64,000 nt of DNA from Cristatella mucedo. Taxonomy: Eukaryota; Bryozoa; Phylactolaemata; Cristatellidae. Position 1 is the stretch's first letter. Every line of letters starts with the position of its first letter. The stretch lies in NCBI GenBank assembly GCA_009760855.2, contig WPIO01000077.1:184001-248000 (forward strand), in the 5' to 3' direction. Shown piece after piece: positions 46,111 to 57,443 of the stretch. A model generated the notes under the pieces. It ran no database searches and was not told the DNA's origin. It saw nothing but the letters and a program-made list of their open reading frames with translations. The translations under genes and the position numbers were made by a program.

Positions 46111-46623
46111 TACTTAACTCATTTACTTTTTTCCCGAACAAAGTTTCCCACCGGTCAAATGGACAAGTAGAGTTTTACGATGCTGATTGACCTTTCCTTC
46201 CCCTTCGTTTCAATAACAGGGTGCAAGCCAACAAACCAGGTTATCCTCTATTATCCGGTACGTACTCAACGTCTGTGACACCTGTGAATCCCAAGAAGCG
46301 TTCCAAATGCACGCGAGACATTCATTTTGAAACAGCCTGTCAAAGAGCATGCCATTTGAGAGGCTAGGAGCCAACCGTCTTTCCTTTTCAACGAAGCCCA
46401 GCCGTGCACGAGAAATGAATGCAGGAGTGTGCGCAGCAGCTCGCACCGCACAGCGACGGCGTCGGTCGCGTGCTCACTGCGAGCGTGGCCGTGACTGGAG
46501 AAGTCTGCCGAATTGCGGCGTCTGAGGCGATCGCCGGCCGCCGACGAGCTGATGACTAAAAAGCAAAGAGCTAGAAAGACCGACCGACCAGTTTGTTGCC
46601 GAGCTTGCGCGCGCGGCGCCTAC

Positions 46624-46779
46624 CTCGTACTGAGCCATCTCTTCCAGCTGGGCCATGTCGATGTTGGCGTGCTTCTTTCTCAGCTCCCTCAGGATCTGTA
46701 TGTACTCCTGTCGGTGCGACTCAAAGAGGTTCATTTCTTCGCGAAGCGCGTCTTGCGGCTGCTCGTCGGCGAACGTGAC
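46624..46779 (-). CDS. NCX: NCX exon b: cytosolic loop start
   Basis: Phase 0 at both ends, 52 codons. The acceptor is ttcacctag before GTC ACG TTC; the donor is GAG/GTAGGC. It encodes VTFADEQPQDALREEMNLFE, then SHRQEYIQILRELRKKH and MAQLEEMAQYE, matching the conserved helical block that follows the XIP region in NCX proteins. Charged, with no membrane segment. Confidence 0.93.
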
Positions 46780-47079
46780 CTAGGTGAAAAAAAAGAGAAA
46801 AAGAAAAAGGCAAATCGAGAGACGCTCGCGGAGCACACGAGTGGCACGAGCGGACGACAGCTGCGTCTGGCCAACGGACACGATGCGATCGCAGCTAATC
46901 TGCTACCGCCGCGACGTCAGTTCTCGTGTCGAGTACTCGAGACTGCAGCCACGATGAGCTACGGAAGAGGCAAACAGGCTGACCAGCGAGCATTCGCGGG
47001 AATGCCTATCGAAACCGTAGGTCGAGCGACTCTTCCCAGCTTGCACGTGAGAAGGCCAGCTTCCAAGAAGTAAATCAGA

Positions 47080-48105
47080 TTCACTGGCGCGAAAGCTTAA
47101 GCTAGTTTAATTGCTCTATTTCTTGGCTACAGGAACTTTCCAAAAGCTAGACTACATAGAAAATAAATTGCTTTGAATTCTATTTCGCGAAATTTTCTGT
47201 CCTAAACGCACTGTGTCATTGCCTAGTAGTCCCGATTCGCAGAAAATACAGCAATTTAGCCTTCCGGCTCGTGGGTGTTCATTTTAAACCAGAGACTGAC
47301 AGCGAGGCACAGATCTGGGATGCTATCATACCAAGCCGACGACATGAAACACAGATTTACTGATGCAGTAAATATGAACTAAAATCAACTGCTGGCAATA
47401 TTTAGAAAGTGATTATAATTCAATGCTCTATGCTTCCTCGTCTGCGGTGAAGAGTGGCATGCTTTACCTGCGACTCCTCAAGCGATTGCATAACTTACTT
47501 CTTCTTCTAGCTTTCTATGGTAATTCAAGGACGTGCAGGGGTATACCTTAGTGATAGGGCAGGTGCTCCATACAGGTGCTCCAACTGTGCACGGCTTAAA
47601 CTCCTGCTGGGGATCGTGGAAGCAAAGTGCTCCTATACAAGAACAAGTTGACACTGACCGTGGATAGATTAGGGTAGCAGCCAGAGAGCAGCGTTCAACA
47701 GGTGCGTGACGGAATACTGGCCGTCTTGCCAGTGACATTCCGTAGCAAGTTAAAGTGACGGCTCAATGCACACTCTAGTGCATTGTATAACTAGGGTGCT
47801 TCTTGCACCAATTGCGGCATCCTTTTTTACATGTTGCTTAGAGTGATATGACGAGTAATCAAGAGAATATAAGGTTCAAGCCCTTGTCTGGCCTGAGTTT
47901 CTTCGTCCCAAGCGCCCCAGCAGCAGACGAGCTCCTGGCTTCGCATTGCTAGGAATCGATACACAGAGCTTCTGTGCGAAGAAAACGTTTAGCTACACGG
48001 GTCAGCCTTAGTTAGTGATCTAAACAAGAGCGAAACACCGGCGAACTATAATTTAACGTTCTTAATGGCGATATGCTACCCATCTTAAATACTGCAGGCT
48101 TCTGT
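47080..48105. other. NCX intron 1 sequence, nothing recognised
   Basis: No exon fits between exon a and exon b in phase, and no repeat family is evident. Confidence 0.45.
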
Positions 48106-48109
48106 TCGT

Positions 48110-48310
48110 ACCGCCGGATTTTGTGACTCGGTCGCTGAGCTGTGTCTGCAACCGAACTCAAATCCTTTAGAGACGATGCATTCAGCTCCTTTGCCCCTAA
48201 AGCCCGGAACTCTCTACCTGAGCCACGAAATTTTCGAATTTTGTGATAATCAATGAAAACAATTAAGACATCCTTCTTGTTCTTCACAGCGTCCGCTTCA
48301 TCCGAATAGC
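48110..48310 (+). mobile_element. LINE-B-related RT end fragment, decayed
   Basis: A plus-strand reading gives DDAFSSFAPKARNSLPEP, the family's GDRAFSSxAPKAWNSLP motif, followed by KTIKTSFLF. Confidence 0.55.
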
Positions 48311-48488
48311 TCGTGCTTAAACAAGCTGCAATCGTTCGAGCTCTATTCACTAATAATTGGATAAACTACCAATGCGACCATTTCATACTAAGAATAATGG
48401 TAGCTATTTTCTGAACGAATTTTCGTGCCGAGAACCTTGTATTCAGCTTCACTGTTCACGCCGTAGCCGTCCGCAGCTGCATGGGTAC

Positions 48489-48910
48489 CTCTCCGTTGTT
48501 GCTCTCTTTTAGGTGATTGGCTTCCATTTCCACGTCCGTTTTCCCTTCGATCTGAAGGATCACGCGCTTATGCTTGCTTGCGCGGTATCGCTTCGTGAGA
48601 AATCGGTGTGGGAATATCTTCCTGTCGGCTATCCAAGCTGTGAGCACCGTCAGAGGGAAAAAGAAGAACGTCAGGATGCCTTCCCAGACCTCGACCTCGC
48701 CTGGCGATGTCAGCGCGAGGATCATGTACATCCAGACGTACGCAAAGATGCTCCAGGCAGCGGTAATGAAGAATACTCGGAGGTGCTTGATTCTCTTGGT
48801 GACACCGTCAGGCACCACGTATACGCACACCGCGATGATTACGAAGAGATTAAATGCTGCCGAGCCGACAATGGTTCCAGGGCCAAGATCTCCGGCTTCG
48901 AAGTTGTTAC
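48489..48910 (-). CDS. NCX: NCX exon a: end of alpha-1 repeat, membrane segments, XIP-like region
   Basis: The acceptor cactcag precedes GT AAC AAC at 48910, and the donor GAG/GTACCC follows 48489. It begins NNFEAGDLGPGTIVGSAAFN, the second half of the alpha-1 repeat, including conserved GPGTIVGSAAFN. Two hydrophobic segments follow (FVIIAVCVYVV and FFITAAWSIFAYVWMYMILA), then WEGILTFFFFPLTVLTAWIA. The basic stretch RFLTKRYRASKHKR matches the position of the autoinhibitory XIP segment of vertebrate NCX1. It opens with two bases of a split Gly codon, so an upstream exon ending in phase 1 is required but was not found. Confidence 0.95.
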
Positions 48911-49038
48911 CTGAGTGTACAAAGTAGACGAAATAAAGCACATCAAATCTATTCAGAGACAACATGCATTCACGACGCAGCGCTGTCCTAGCACAGTAGC
49001 GTGCTGTCGTGCACATTAAGCTCGTAGCACTGTAGCGG

Positions 49039-49094
49039 CTAGGCACGCAGAGTACGCTCAAGCACCACTAGGCACGCAGAGTACGCTCAAGCAG
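49039..49094. repeat. Tandem duplication of a 32-bp unit
   Basis: taggcacgcagagtacgctc (followed by aagca) appears twice, at about 49038 and about 49070, just upstream of NCX exon a. Confidence 0.85.
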
Positions 49095-49294
49095 GCGGCA
49101 AGATGCAAGAACAACAACTCGTAGCGATAATAGCGCAGAGTAATAAATGCTGGCGAAGAATACCGGCTTATGTCTGAATCGTGGGGGTAATTATGAGCTG
49201 GCCTTGTGTCCGTGCATCCTTGCATTGTAATTTGGTGTGTAAGTATAATCTGGTGTTTCAGGCACATCGTAGCAGTGAGTAGAAGTTTGATATT

Positions 49295-49445
49295 AATCCC
49301 CGATCAAAGGTGCTCGCACTTCACCACCCAGGTCGCGGGTTTGAGTCCAGCAGCCGGCAATCCTTAACTGCCTACTGCAATCGGTGGTGATAACCATTTA
49401 TGCTCTGCTGCTGCTATGTTAATGAGGCTGTTAAATCAGCTTTGA
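49295..49445 (+). repeat. SINE-1 copy
   Basis: Head with gtcgcgggtttgagtcc, body agccggcaatccttaactgc and gcaatcggtggtgataacca, 3' end atgaggctgttaaatcagct. Confidence 0.8.
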
Positions 49446-49470
49446 CCTTACTTTTTTCAGATCGCTATCT

Positions 49471-49475
49471 ATCTA

Positions 49476-49549
<74 letters not shown>
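49471..49549. repeat. Compound microsatellite (CTAT)n(CT)n(AT)n
   Basis: ctatctatctatct, then about 14 CT units and about 19 AT units. Confidence 0.95.
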
Positions 49550-49550
<1 letters not shown>

Positions 49551-50368
49551 CTATGCCAAGTTTCGCCAGACACAGCACATCGCCAGTATTCGCAAATGAC
49601 GCAAGCTGCAAGAGGATTCGGCTCGATTTGCTAATACTTGTTCAGGCAGACCACACTTTTTCAACATTATTGAGTAGCGGTCTAACGAGATTTATGCGTG
49701 ACGAACGATTGGGAAACTCCCGTCGGTGGCTACCTGTGCTGTAGCGAAACAGTGGGCTGGCTATACAGGGGGCGGACGACACGACAGTTGACGGTAAGAT
49801 CTGGGTCTTGGCACAGAGGTCGTTCGAGTCCTGCAGCAGCAGGCAGCCCTTTGTTGTCTACTGCGAGCAGCTCGAGAGACACCGAGGCTCTGTCGTGTTG
49901 CTCTGCAGACGAGGCTGCTGAGTCAGCCGATCCTTATTGCGCTTCACATTCTTATGGCTCACACGGTATTGGACAGTGGAAACAAGCTGGCGAGGAAGCC
50001 CAGTGTGTCAGCAAACGGCAGGGCAGAGGAAAACAGCACGATCGGAACAAATTGGTTGATAAATTAGCCGACATCTGGAGAAGGCCTATTTTTGGATGGA
50101 GGCCCCGTTGATAGGCAAGTTACTGTGGCTTTGCTGAATGCTTGCAGCCGCTACGCCGCGCTGAGAGCGGCAGCGTTGCCTGACAAGGCAGAAATGTCCA
50201 AGTATCGGCTCACTGCGAAACCACCATCGAGGCTTTTTCCTGCTCTGCTTGCTAGCACCTCAGAAGAGCCAGCCATCAGTCCAATGAAGTGTTCGTTATT
50301 TTACGAGTACTCGGTAACCTACTGATTCTAGCTGGCACCCTACTAGACGAGGCTGCCGAATACAGATT
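49550..50368. other. No gene recognised; open frame 49698-50111 (+)
   Basis: A 137-codon frame rich in Ser, Ala and Arg with no domain. No upstream exon of NCX could be placed here. Confidence 0.35.
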
Positions 50369-50419
50369 GTATGCCTGACCAGACACTTTATGCCTGACCA
50401 GACACTTTATGCCTGACAC
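50369..50419. repeat. 20-bp tandem repeat, about 2.5 units
   Basis: The unit tatgcctgaccagacacttt is repeated perfectly twice, then tatgcctgaca. Confidence 0.9.
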
Positions 50420-51337
50420 TACAGTGAACAAGAATTTTCCAGGACCCCGTGAATTCTAATATCGAGTGTCTGCCCTTCCTCTTGCCTTTCATGTCCAGTC
50501 TGGTTTAAGAATATTGTGGTCAATAACTAATCTGCTAAATTATTCAGGTGATAAGGTTAATGAAACCCCTGCAGTTAGCATACAGCACCCGATAGGTGCG
50601 AGGCTGTTTCTTAATGTTCCTTTAGTTTAGGCTGCTTGCTGTTGCCTGATTGTTAATAGCACTTGGATGAGTTCACACTTTCTCTCACAAGCAGATGGAA
50701 GCATTTTCTTTCCCACGCTATTATTCGAAACCAGACCTTTGCAAGGGTGAGAGGTATTCAGCTTTGAGAACGCTTGCGTAATTTCAAAGCCATTTCTTTT
50801 GAAGATTCGGGATGGTCCAACTTATGAAAAATTCTCTGTTCAAGTCTTAGTGTAGTTAGGAAGAAAGCTTCAAAGCTGTTTTATTTCATTGACAACATTT
50901 CCCAGGAACTTGGCGCAGCTTAGAACAATAATGTAGCGTACCGTGTAATTTATCTGGCAATTTCAAGAGAACGACATTACGCATTAAATACCAGCAATGC
51001 TACACTGGTACTATGACGAATGACTGACTCTATCCAGCCATTGCGGATGACTAAATTGCTAAGGAATACCACACAATAAAATACTAGTACTAGCTTGGCT
51101 GTGGAGGAAATTTTCTTATCAGATGAAAAGTTGCTTTTGAATACAACTCTCAGATTACTGTGGACGCCGCGATAGTGATGCTACTTGGACGAATCTTGTG
51201 GGTGAGGTTTTCTACTTTTTTTGTGAGACCAGGTTTGCCCATACTTGCTAGGTCGTTCTTATTATTGCTTGATGGCAGCAGCAAGGGAATTAAGTGGTGG
51301 TTCAGATGAAGAAAAAACCTTGTAAGGTTATAATGAT
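50420..51337. other. No gene recognised
   Basis: AT-richer sequence without a meaningful frame. Confidence 0.45.
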
Positions 51338-52395
51338 AGTAATGATAATAATACATTTGTATAGCACCATCAGAAAACTTAATCAATTTCAAGCACTTTG
51401 CCTTTGCTGCAAAGGAACGTGATCGAATGGTTAATCGTAGCATGATTAATTACAATACGAATAACATGGTTAGAGAAGACATGTACAGGGTTAGCATGGC
51501 AGTATGGTTAGTGGCAGCATGCACAGTGTCAGCATGCATAAGCACACAAAGGACAAATTACATGGGCACACTTAAAGCTGTGATAAATAACTGTGTTCTT
51601 AGCTTATTTTTAATTGATTTAAAGTCAGGGGATGCTGTGACGCATGTCGGAAGTGAGCTCCATGCTTTTGGAGCACGCGAACTACAGGCACAGTCTTCAA
51701 AGGATCTGAGGTTAGTACAATGTGTAGGCAAGCAATTCGATTCAGAAAAGCCGGTGGTACAATTCTTAGTCTGGTGGGGGAGTAGATCTGATGGGTAGGC
51801 TGGAGCCAAAGAATGAAGGGACCTCAAAGTGAGCGACAGAACCTTGAAGTCAATGCGTTGCTTGGCTGGGAGCCAGTGCAGGTCGGCGAAAAGTGGTATG
51901 ATGTGGCAACTGCGACGCTAACGACAGACAAGCCTAGCTGCAGAGTTGTATGCAAGTTGTAAGCACCTGAGTGCACCTGCCGGCATGCCAGCTAGCAGTG
52001 AGGTACAGAAGTAAAGACGGGATGTCACAAATGCATGGACTAATTTAGATGTGATAGCCCTGCCTAAGCAAGCCCGAATTTTAGCAATGTTATGTAGCAC
52101 AAAGTACGCAGACTTGATTGCGGAGCTGATGTGGTCGTCTAACGAAAGGTCCCTTTGGACCACGACACCTAGGTTTTGTGCAGATTCAACAGGAGATATG
52201 CTGGCAGAACCGATTGTGAGCGTCAGCCTTTCCAATGTCTGAATCCTACTTGGTTCGCCCATAACTAGTAACTTGGTTTTATCATCATTCAAGTTAAGAA
52301 AGTTTGCTGCCATCCACGTGCAGATGTCATCAATACAAGGAAGTTGAGAGATTTCGACGGCTGGAGGGCTGGGAGCGATCAAAGCGTCACTTTGT
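51338..52395 (-). mobile_element. LINE-B copy, longest in window (RT core end to 3' tail)
   Basis: The minus-strand frame 51918-52382 encodes the RT region after the catalytic core: DICTWMAANFLNLNDDKTKL, LLVMGEP, LTIGSASISPVESAQNLGVV, then HAFVTSRLYFCTSLLAGMPA and LQLAYNSAARLV. A second frame (51558-51827) gives LRSFEDCACSSRAPKAWSSL. The 3' tail at 51345-51415 reads tagcaccatcagaaaactta. CR1-like architecture; inactive through frameshift and 5' truncation. Confidence 0.8.
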
Positions 52396-52469
52396 TCACT
52401 ATCGCTAGCTTACCCATCCAATCTCCTTGCTCATCCAAGGTAAGCTCTTACCACAAGTGCCTCATCAAG

Positions 52470-52640
52470 TAATCTTGACGTCAATCGCACTTAATTGAAA
52501 ACTTTTGGCGATCAAGCCTTCAGCTCCGATTCACCGGAAGTCGGGAACTCGCTTCTAGCTAGGGTCACTTCCTGCAATGAGCTTGCATGCTTCAAGTCTA
52601 AGCTAAAAATGGAAAGCTTTTATTTTTTGAGGAGGCTGCT
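52470..52640 (+). mobile_element. LINE RT-end fragment, opposite to the adjacent LINE-B copy
   Basis: The plus-strand frame reads KTFGDQAFSSDSPEVGNSLL, then FKSKLKMESFYF, a decayed version of the GDRAFSSxAPxxWNSLP...FKxxLKTHLF ending. Confidence 0.6.
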
Positions 52641-53755
52641 GGCACAGCGCTCAGCAATTGGGAATGCAGTTTCAGCGGTTGATAGTGACATTTAGCACGG
52701 CCCAGACAAGGGGCAGGCTTGTCCCAGATGGCTTTGGTGCCTGCTGCGTCGGCCGCTTTAACCAGAGATTCTCCAAAGTATTGATTAATAGATGCCCTGG
52801 CAGAGGTAGCGCTGGGTAACCTGCCGACCTCAAACCTCAGGCCGCTGGATGCTCGTAGAATGCACAGAATGGCCAGTCGGCGAATCATCGAACTAAGTGT
52901 TAGCTGCTGCCAGCTTGTAGCCGGTGACGAGTCGGCCCTGACGTCCCCTGCCATACAAACTGTAATACTCTGGCCTATACTTGCACTCTTGCAAGTTCGG
53001 TGCAGTTGATAGTACTGCTTGGGAGTTTTCGGCCGCTCGTTCTTTTCCGTTGAGCTGGTAACGAGCGGCCGGCCTGCACACACAGGACAAGATGCCTGCC
53101 ACCGGAACTAGGGAGAGTTATTTTTAGAGTTTTTAGTCGTAGCTGTACTAAACATGAAGAAGTTTCAAGAATAGAGTTTTCTGGTGGCTCATTGTAATCC
53201 GTGAGCACGCACGATGACAGTGGCGGTCGGCTATGTCGACCTACTAACTACTTTCTTCTTGAACATTGGTCTCTTTAAAGTTGAATGTCCTTGAGTGGTG
53301 TTCTCATTTCCTACAGATATTCATATGATACCTGAAAGCAGTCTTTGGTATGTCTGATGATGCATCTCAAAAGCTCAAGTTTAGCAGATAACAACTGTTA
53401 TCAAGTGTGTGCACACACTTCTGCCGACCATCCTACAGAAAGAGCTGGCACGACCGATGCTTGACGAACGTGACCTATCTATTCCTGGGCTAGCCCTGGT
53501 GAACCGCGAGCAGCGAATTAAGATGAAAAATAACCGTTTCTAGAATCGTAATAATGGGTCGGGGGCATCAACGGCTATTGCATGGCTTTAATTGCGGCTA
53601 ATATAATATAATTGCGGCTTTAAGTAATTGATTCAGAAAAGTGCATTCTTGGCAAGTCATCAAATTCGTTCTGCTCTCCAGAATGAAGAATCACTTATCG
53701 CACACACAATGGCTAACTAAGCATCCTAGCAGCTAAATAAATAAGTAAATAAAAC
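52641..53755. other. No gene recognised; open frame 52598-53083 (-)
   Basis: A 161-codon minus frame has no domain and overlaps the LINE fragment at one end. Probably non-coding. Confidence 0.35.
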
Positions 53756-53756
53756 T

Positions 53757-53895
53757 CATTTTATAGCACCCTAGAAGAACTTAATCTCTATTAAGGAGTT
53801 CGCATATGCCACAGGGCCCCAACCCACAATCTGGATCACCAAATGCATTCACCTTGACCTTAGTCGTTAAGTGAGCACCTTAATCACTGGGTCAA
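53757..53895 (-). repeat. SINE-2 copy, reverse orientation
   Basis: Reverse tail tatagcaccctagaagaact, then taatctctattaaggagttc, then a tRNA-like part ending gtgagcaccttaatcactgg. Confidence 0.55.
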
Positions 53896-54694
53896 ACCAG
53901 CTACCTCTATCTCTCGGAGCTCGACCACTGTAACTCGATTTTTAGCAGGAAATTGTACTCCGAACAAGAGTTTGGCTTGCGGCCGACGAAACAGAATCAA
54001 GCTGTACTGAGTCTTGCCTACTCCAGGCTTTTCCAAGCAGTGATGCTCAGGTTGGAAGCTCCTCTCCAAACACCAAATCACCCCTCACTCCGACTTTTCT
54101 TAATGACAAATGGAGCACATGCCTCAAAGAACCACTGTAAACCAGCTCAACGGGATGAAACAGGTCCAAACCAACAAGCCAGCACACCGTGTCTATTTAA
54201 AATAAGCTACATGAAAATAGCTCGAATTCATGGCCACTCTAGTGTACATAGGTGTAGAGCATATTTTTAATCGATTACCCCTTGCTTGCATGGCGGTTTT
54301 TTAAAAAGATACACCCAGCAAATCTGCAGGTCTGCTTTACTGAGCACCATCTCCAATCCAGGTCTAAAACCATTATTGGGACAAGAGGGGGTTTCGGTAG
54401 CTGATTTGTATGGTGCAATGCTAGCTCGCTGCCAATCGATTTGGATTGGGGCTACCACGAGGGCTTTTAGCGGTTCTTGAATTGTGACGATATGAACAAC
54501 GCCTTTTAAATATCCGGCTTCGATCTTTCATAAGCATTGCCAGCGTGATAATGAGCTCAGATGATGCCAGAAGTCAGTAACAGGTATGTTCCCGTGTGCT
54601 TCGGAATACAGAGCCAGATATCATCACGAAAAATATGGACTTATCTATAGGCAGACTTTATGACCAAGCATTTGGACTTTTTACTGATGCTTGA
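53896..54694. other. No gene recognised
   Basis: The plus frame 53953-54270 (105 codons) has no recognisable domain. Confidence 0.4.
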
Positions 54695-54833
54695 GCAATA
54701 TTGATTGCTGCTGTAATCTGCTATGGTCTGCAGATCTGCGTTGATCGTGCTTCCTTTTCAGCAACTGTCAAGCGCCTAGAAAGAGATTGAGTTCTCTGAG
54801 AGCGCTATATCAAATGTATTATTATTATTAAGC
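54695..54833 (+). mobile_element. LINE-B 3' tail
   Basis: ttccttttcagcaactgtca, agcgcctagaaagagattga, gttctctgagagcgctatat and (ATT)n. Confidence 0.8.
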
Positions 54834-55334
54834 TTTGCTAGTTGCTAGTACTGCTAGCAACAGGCAGGTGGCTGAGTTTGAACACCAGTTACCCGTGCTT
54901 CGCTTTGTACAAAAGATACATTTCGAAGTTGCCACAAGCACTCAAAGCACGATAGCTACTACACGCCCTCGAATTAAAGCTGCCAGCTCTGCAAGGCGCG
55001 TGTTCCAATATACCGAACTTGGGCTTCGTGGGCTCGGACGCCGTTCATATACTCTTTGATAATGAAAAACAGCGTGAGCTCATCATCATTGCTGACGTTG
55101 CTTTACCCATGCATAAGTTTTCTGGCACAGCTGAATGCTTGTTGCATCTTAACGCGTGAATTTCCTGCTGAATCTGCTGAATAAGTCCACCTATCCTGCC
55201 ATCATATCGGTGCTGAGAAGTGTGGGAAGGCAAACCCGTGTAGAAGTTCAAGGGGGAGGGCTGGCGATGGATGAAGAGGAAATTGACTTGCAAAAAGAAG
55301 CAGCCAAGCAGTTGTAGCCTAGCTGCTCGGCTTG
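54834..55334. other. No gene recognised
   Basis: No frame or repeat of note. Confidence 0.45.
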
Positions 55335-55480
55335 GCGATAGGGTCCTAGCCCACGAGTAAGTAGCTCATGCTTCGTGGCCCAGATCGAGGGTTTGACTCC
55401 GGCAGCAGGCACTCTTGTATTGCTCACCGCAAGTGGCCGGTGATAGCCGCTGAGGCTCTTCTGAGATCGCTTGAGTGGCC
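55335..55480 (+). repeat. SINE-1 copy, diverged
   Basis: gagggtttgactccggcagc (B-box region), then gcaagtggccggtgatagcc and gctgaggctcttctgagatc. Confidence 0.7.
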
Positions 55481-55524
55481 TATCTCTGCTGCACTCTATT
55501 CGCTTTAAACATACTAGTGATAAC

Positions 55525-55570
55525 ATAATAATAATAATAATAATGCACTTGACAAAGCGCCCTCATGGCT
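55525..55570 (-). mobile_element. LINE-B tail remnant, reverse orientation
   Basis: (AATA)n, then atgcacttgacaaagcgccc and tcatggct. Confidence 0.5.
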
Positions 55571-55842
55571 ACTACATTGTGACCCGTGCATTTGAATGCC
55601 TGCAGATGCATACCTGAAATGACAATAAACGTCGTTCTTGCTCGTACTGAGGGCAGCCAGTGGCTATCTTTGTGATAAACAGCAGGGACACACACATACT
55701 AGCACAGCGCCAGATAATGCCAGGGCAGATGCAGAGGAGCCGGGTGCTTTAAAGTAGTCACTTGGCTGCTAATCAGAGCTACTGGCGATTTGGGTCTAAC
55801 GAGTGGCAGAATGTTCGGGACCACTGTGCTGAATTGGTCTGT

Positions 55843-55859
55843 GGGGGGGGGGGGGGGGG
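55843..55859 (+). repeat. Uninterrupted run of 17 G
   Basis: gtct, gt, then 17 G, then tt. Long G runs are rare and are prone to replication or assembly errors. Confidence 0.95.
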
Positions 55860-56727
55860 TTAAACGACTTCAGCATTTTAAGATTTGCATCTTTTTATAA
55901 GATGATGAAGAAACGGCTTCACATATTGTACATCAAGCTGAGTTCTAATTACCAAGCACATTGGCTACACGTAGATTTACTCCTATGCGTATCGAAATGA
56001 ATAAAAGAAGGATGACTGGAAGCGTCCATTTCGGCAGCCTGGTCGGTCAGGTTTCACAGTATGATTTATACAGAAGTTAAATGGCTCGAAGTTCTTCACC
56101 TCGAATAGCTGGCTGTGGGCAGAATGAGCAAAAAGCTGCGAAATACATCGACTGCAGCAGGACTAGGTGCCGATCGGTCACCAGCGAGACATGCCGAGTT
56201 TGGTAGTTTGATAGAGCTCAAAGGCCAAAGGCACAATCATTATTTTCCGTGCATGCCATAACAGGCCAGTGGGCTCTCTACACCTGTCTCCCAAGACAGC
56301 TGCTGACCTTCATTCGTTCGCGGGTCAGCCTGCCTGCTCATAGAAATCTTTGCCGGTGGCTGTCGTGACCGCCCACAACCACCAGCACTGTGCAAATCCT
56401 CAAAACCGCTTATGTCTCAATGCATTTTGTAAATTCAAATTATTTTCTTCGTAGCAGCCACGTCGGCTCAAGGCGGGCCTCGATGGAGCTAAGCGTTCTC
56501 GGAGGTTGATACCAGTCACGAGCTTGGTTCGTGTTGGCTGTTCCAAAACCTCACAAAAGGATACGGGAAGTAAGAGATGACTACCCACTCAATAGGTGTG
56601 CTGCCATTCTAAAGCCCAAAACAAGAACTAATGAGCTTCAGCAACACTAAATCTGGTTTAAGTGAAGATACAGCATGTGACTGTTTATGTGTAGAAACGC
56701 TTTAATAAAAAGTATACAAGATGTAAC
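55860..56727. other. No gene recognised
   Basis: Short frames only. Confidence 0.45.
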
Positions 56728-56815
56728 TCATTTGTAGAGCGACCTATTTAGAACTTAATCTCTATCCAAGCGCTTTACATATACTGGAGTACGATCTCGA
56801 TATTGGTTATCTATG
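56728..56815 (-). repeat. SINE-2 / LINE-B-type tail fragment
   Basis: catttgtagagcgacctatt, then tagaacttaatctctatcca and agcgctttacatatactgg. Confidence 0.5.
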
Positions 56816-56984
56816 CTATACTAGACTACTCGTTATAGGAGTCGTCATTCCTGGGAATATGTGTACCCGGAGGAGAGCCACCATTACATGACCTCAAAAT
56901 GGCCATTTTGCCTGCAGCATCGATGTTGGCGTCAAACCTTTCGCTCAAGAGCGGCTACGTCTCCATTTTAACACCATCGGCCCC

Positions 56985-57065
56985 GGGTCAAAGCCTCGGT
57001 GCTCGAACTTCATGACCCAGGGCTTCCCCGCCAAATATAAATGAGGCTGTTGAATCAGCTAATCT
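56985..57065 (+). repeat. SINE-1 3' fragment
   Basis: ccgccaaatataaatgaggc, then tgttgaatcagctaatcttt; a degenerate tRNA-like head may precede it. Confidence 0.5.
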
Positions 57066-57171
57066 TTACTTCAACTGCCTGCTTCGGCGAGCCGCTGTCG
57101 TCAATCCAAGGGTCCAGGTTTTCGGTGCTGACTTTCCGTTGCTAGCTCCGGTCATACGCCCCGACCTCCTC

Positions 57172-57285
57172 ACGCCCAGACGACCTAACCCAGACCACCT
57201 GACCCAAGTCACTTGGCCCAGACCACCTGACCAAGACCGGCTGAACCAGACCGCCCGACCCAAGTCACTTGGCCCAGGCTTGCTC
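57172..57285. repeat. Imperfect tandem minisatellite
   Basis: Units resembling gaccacctgacccaagtcac and ttggcccagaccacctgacc are repeated three to four times. A 100-codon frame across it is repeat-derived. Confidence 0.75.
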
Positions 57286-57443
57286 ACAGTGGGGTGACAG
57301 CATGCAAACGAGCCTTTAAGGAAAATGTCTATACGACTGCGGTAGAACGGCTCAGCCTCACCTCTCATTCACACAAAGTGATCGCGCCCGACCAAGGGTG
57401 CAGGAAGAGGGAAGTGAAGAGAGCTAAAGCTTCCCCCCCCCCC

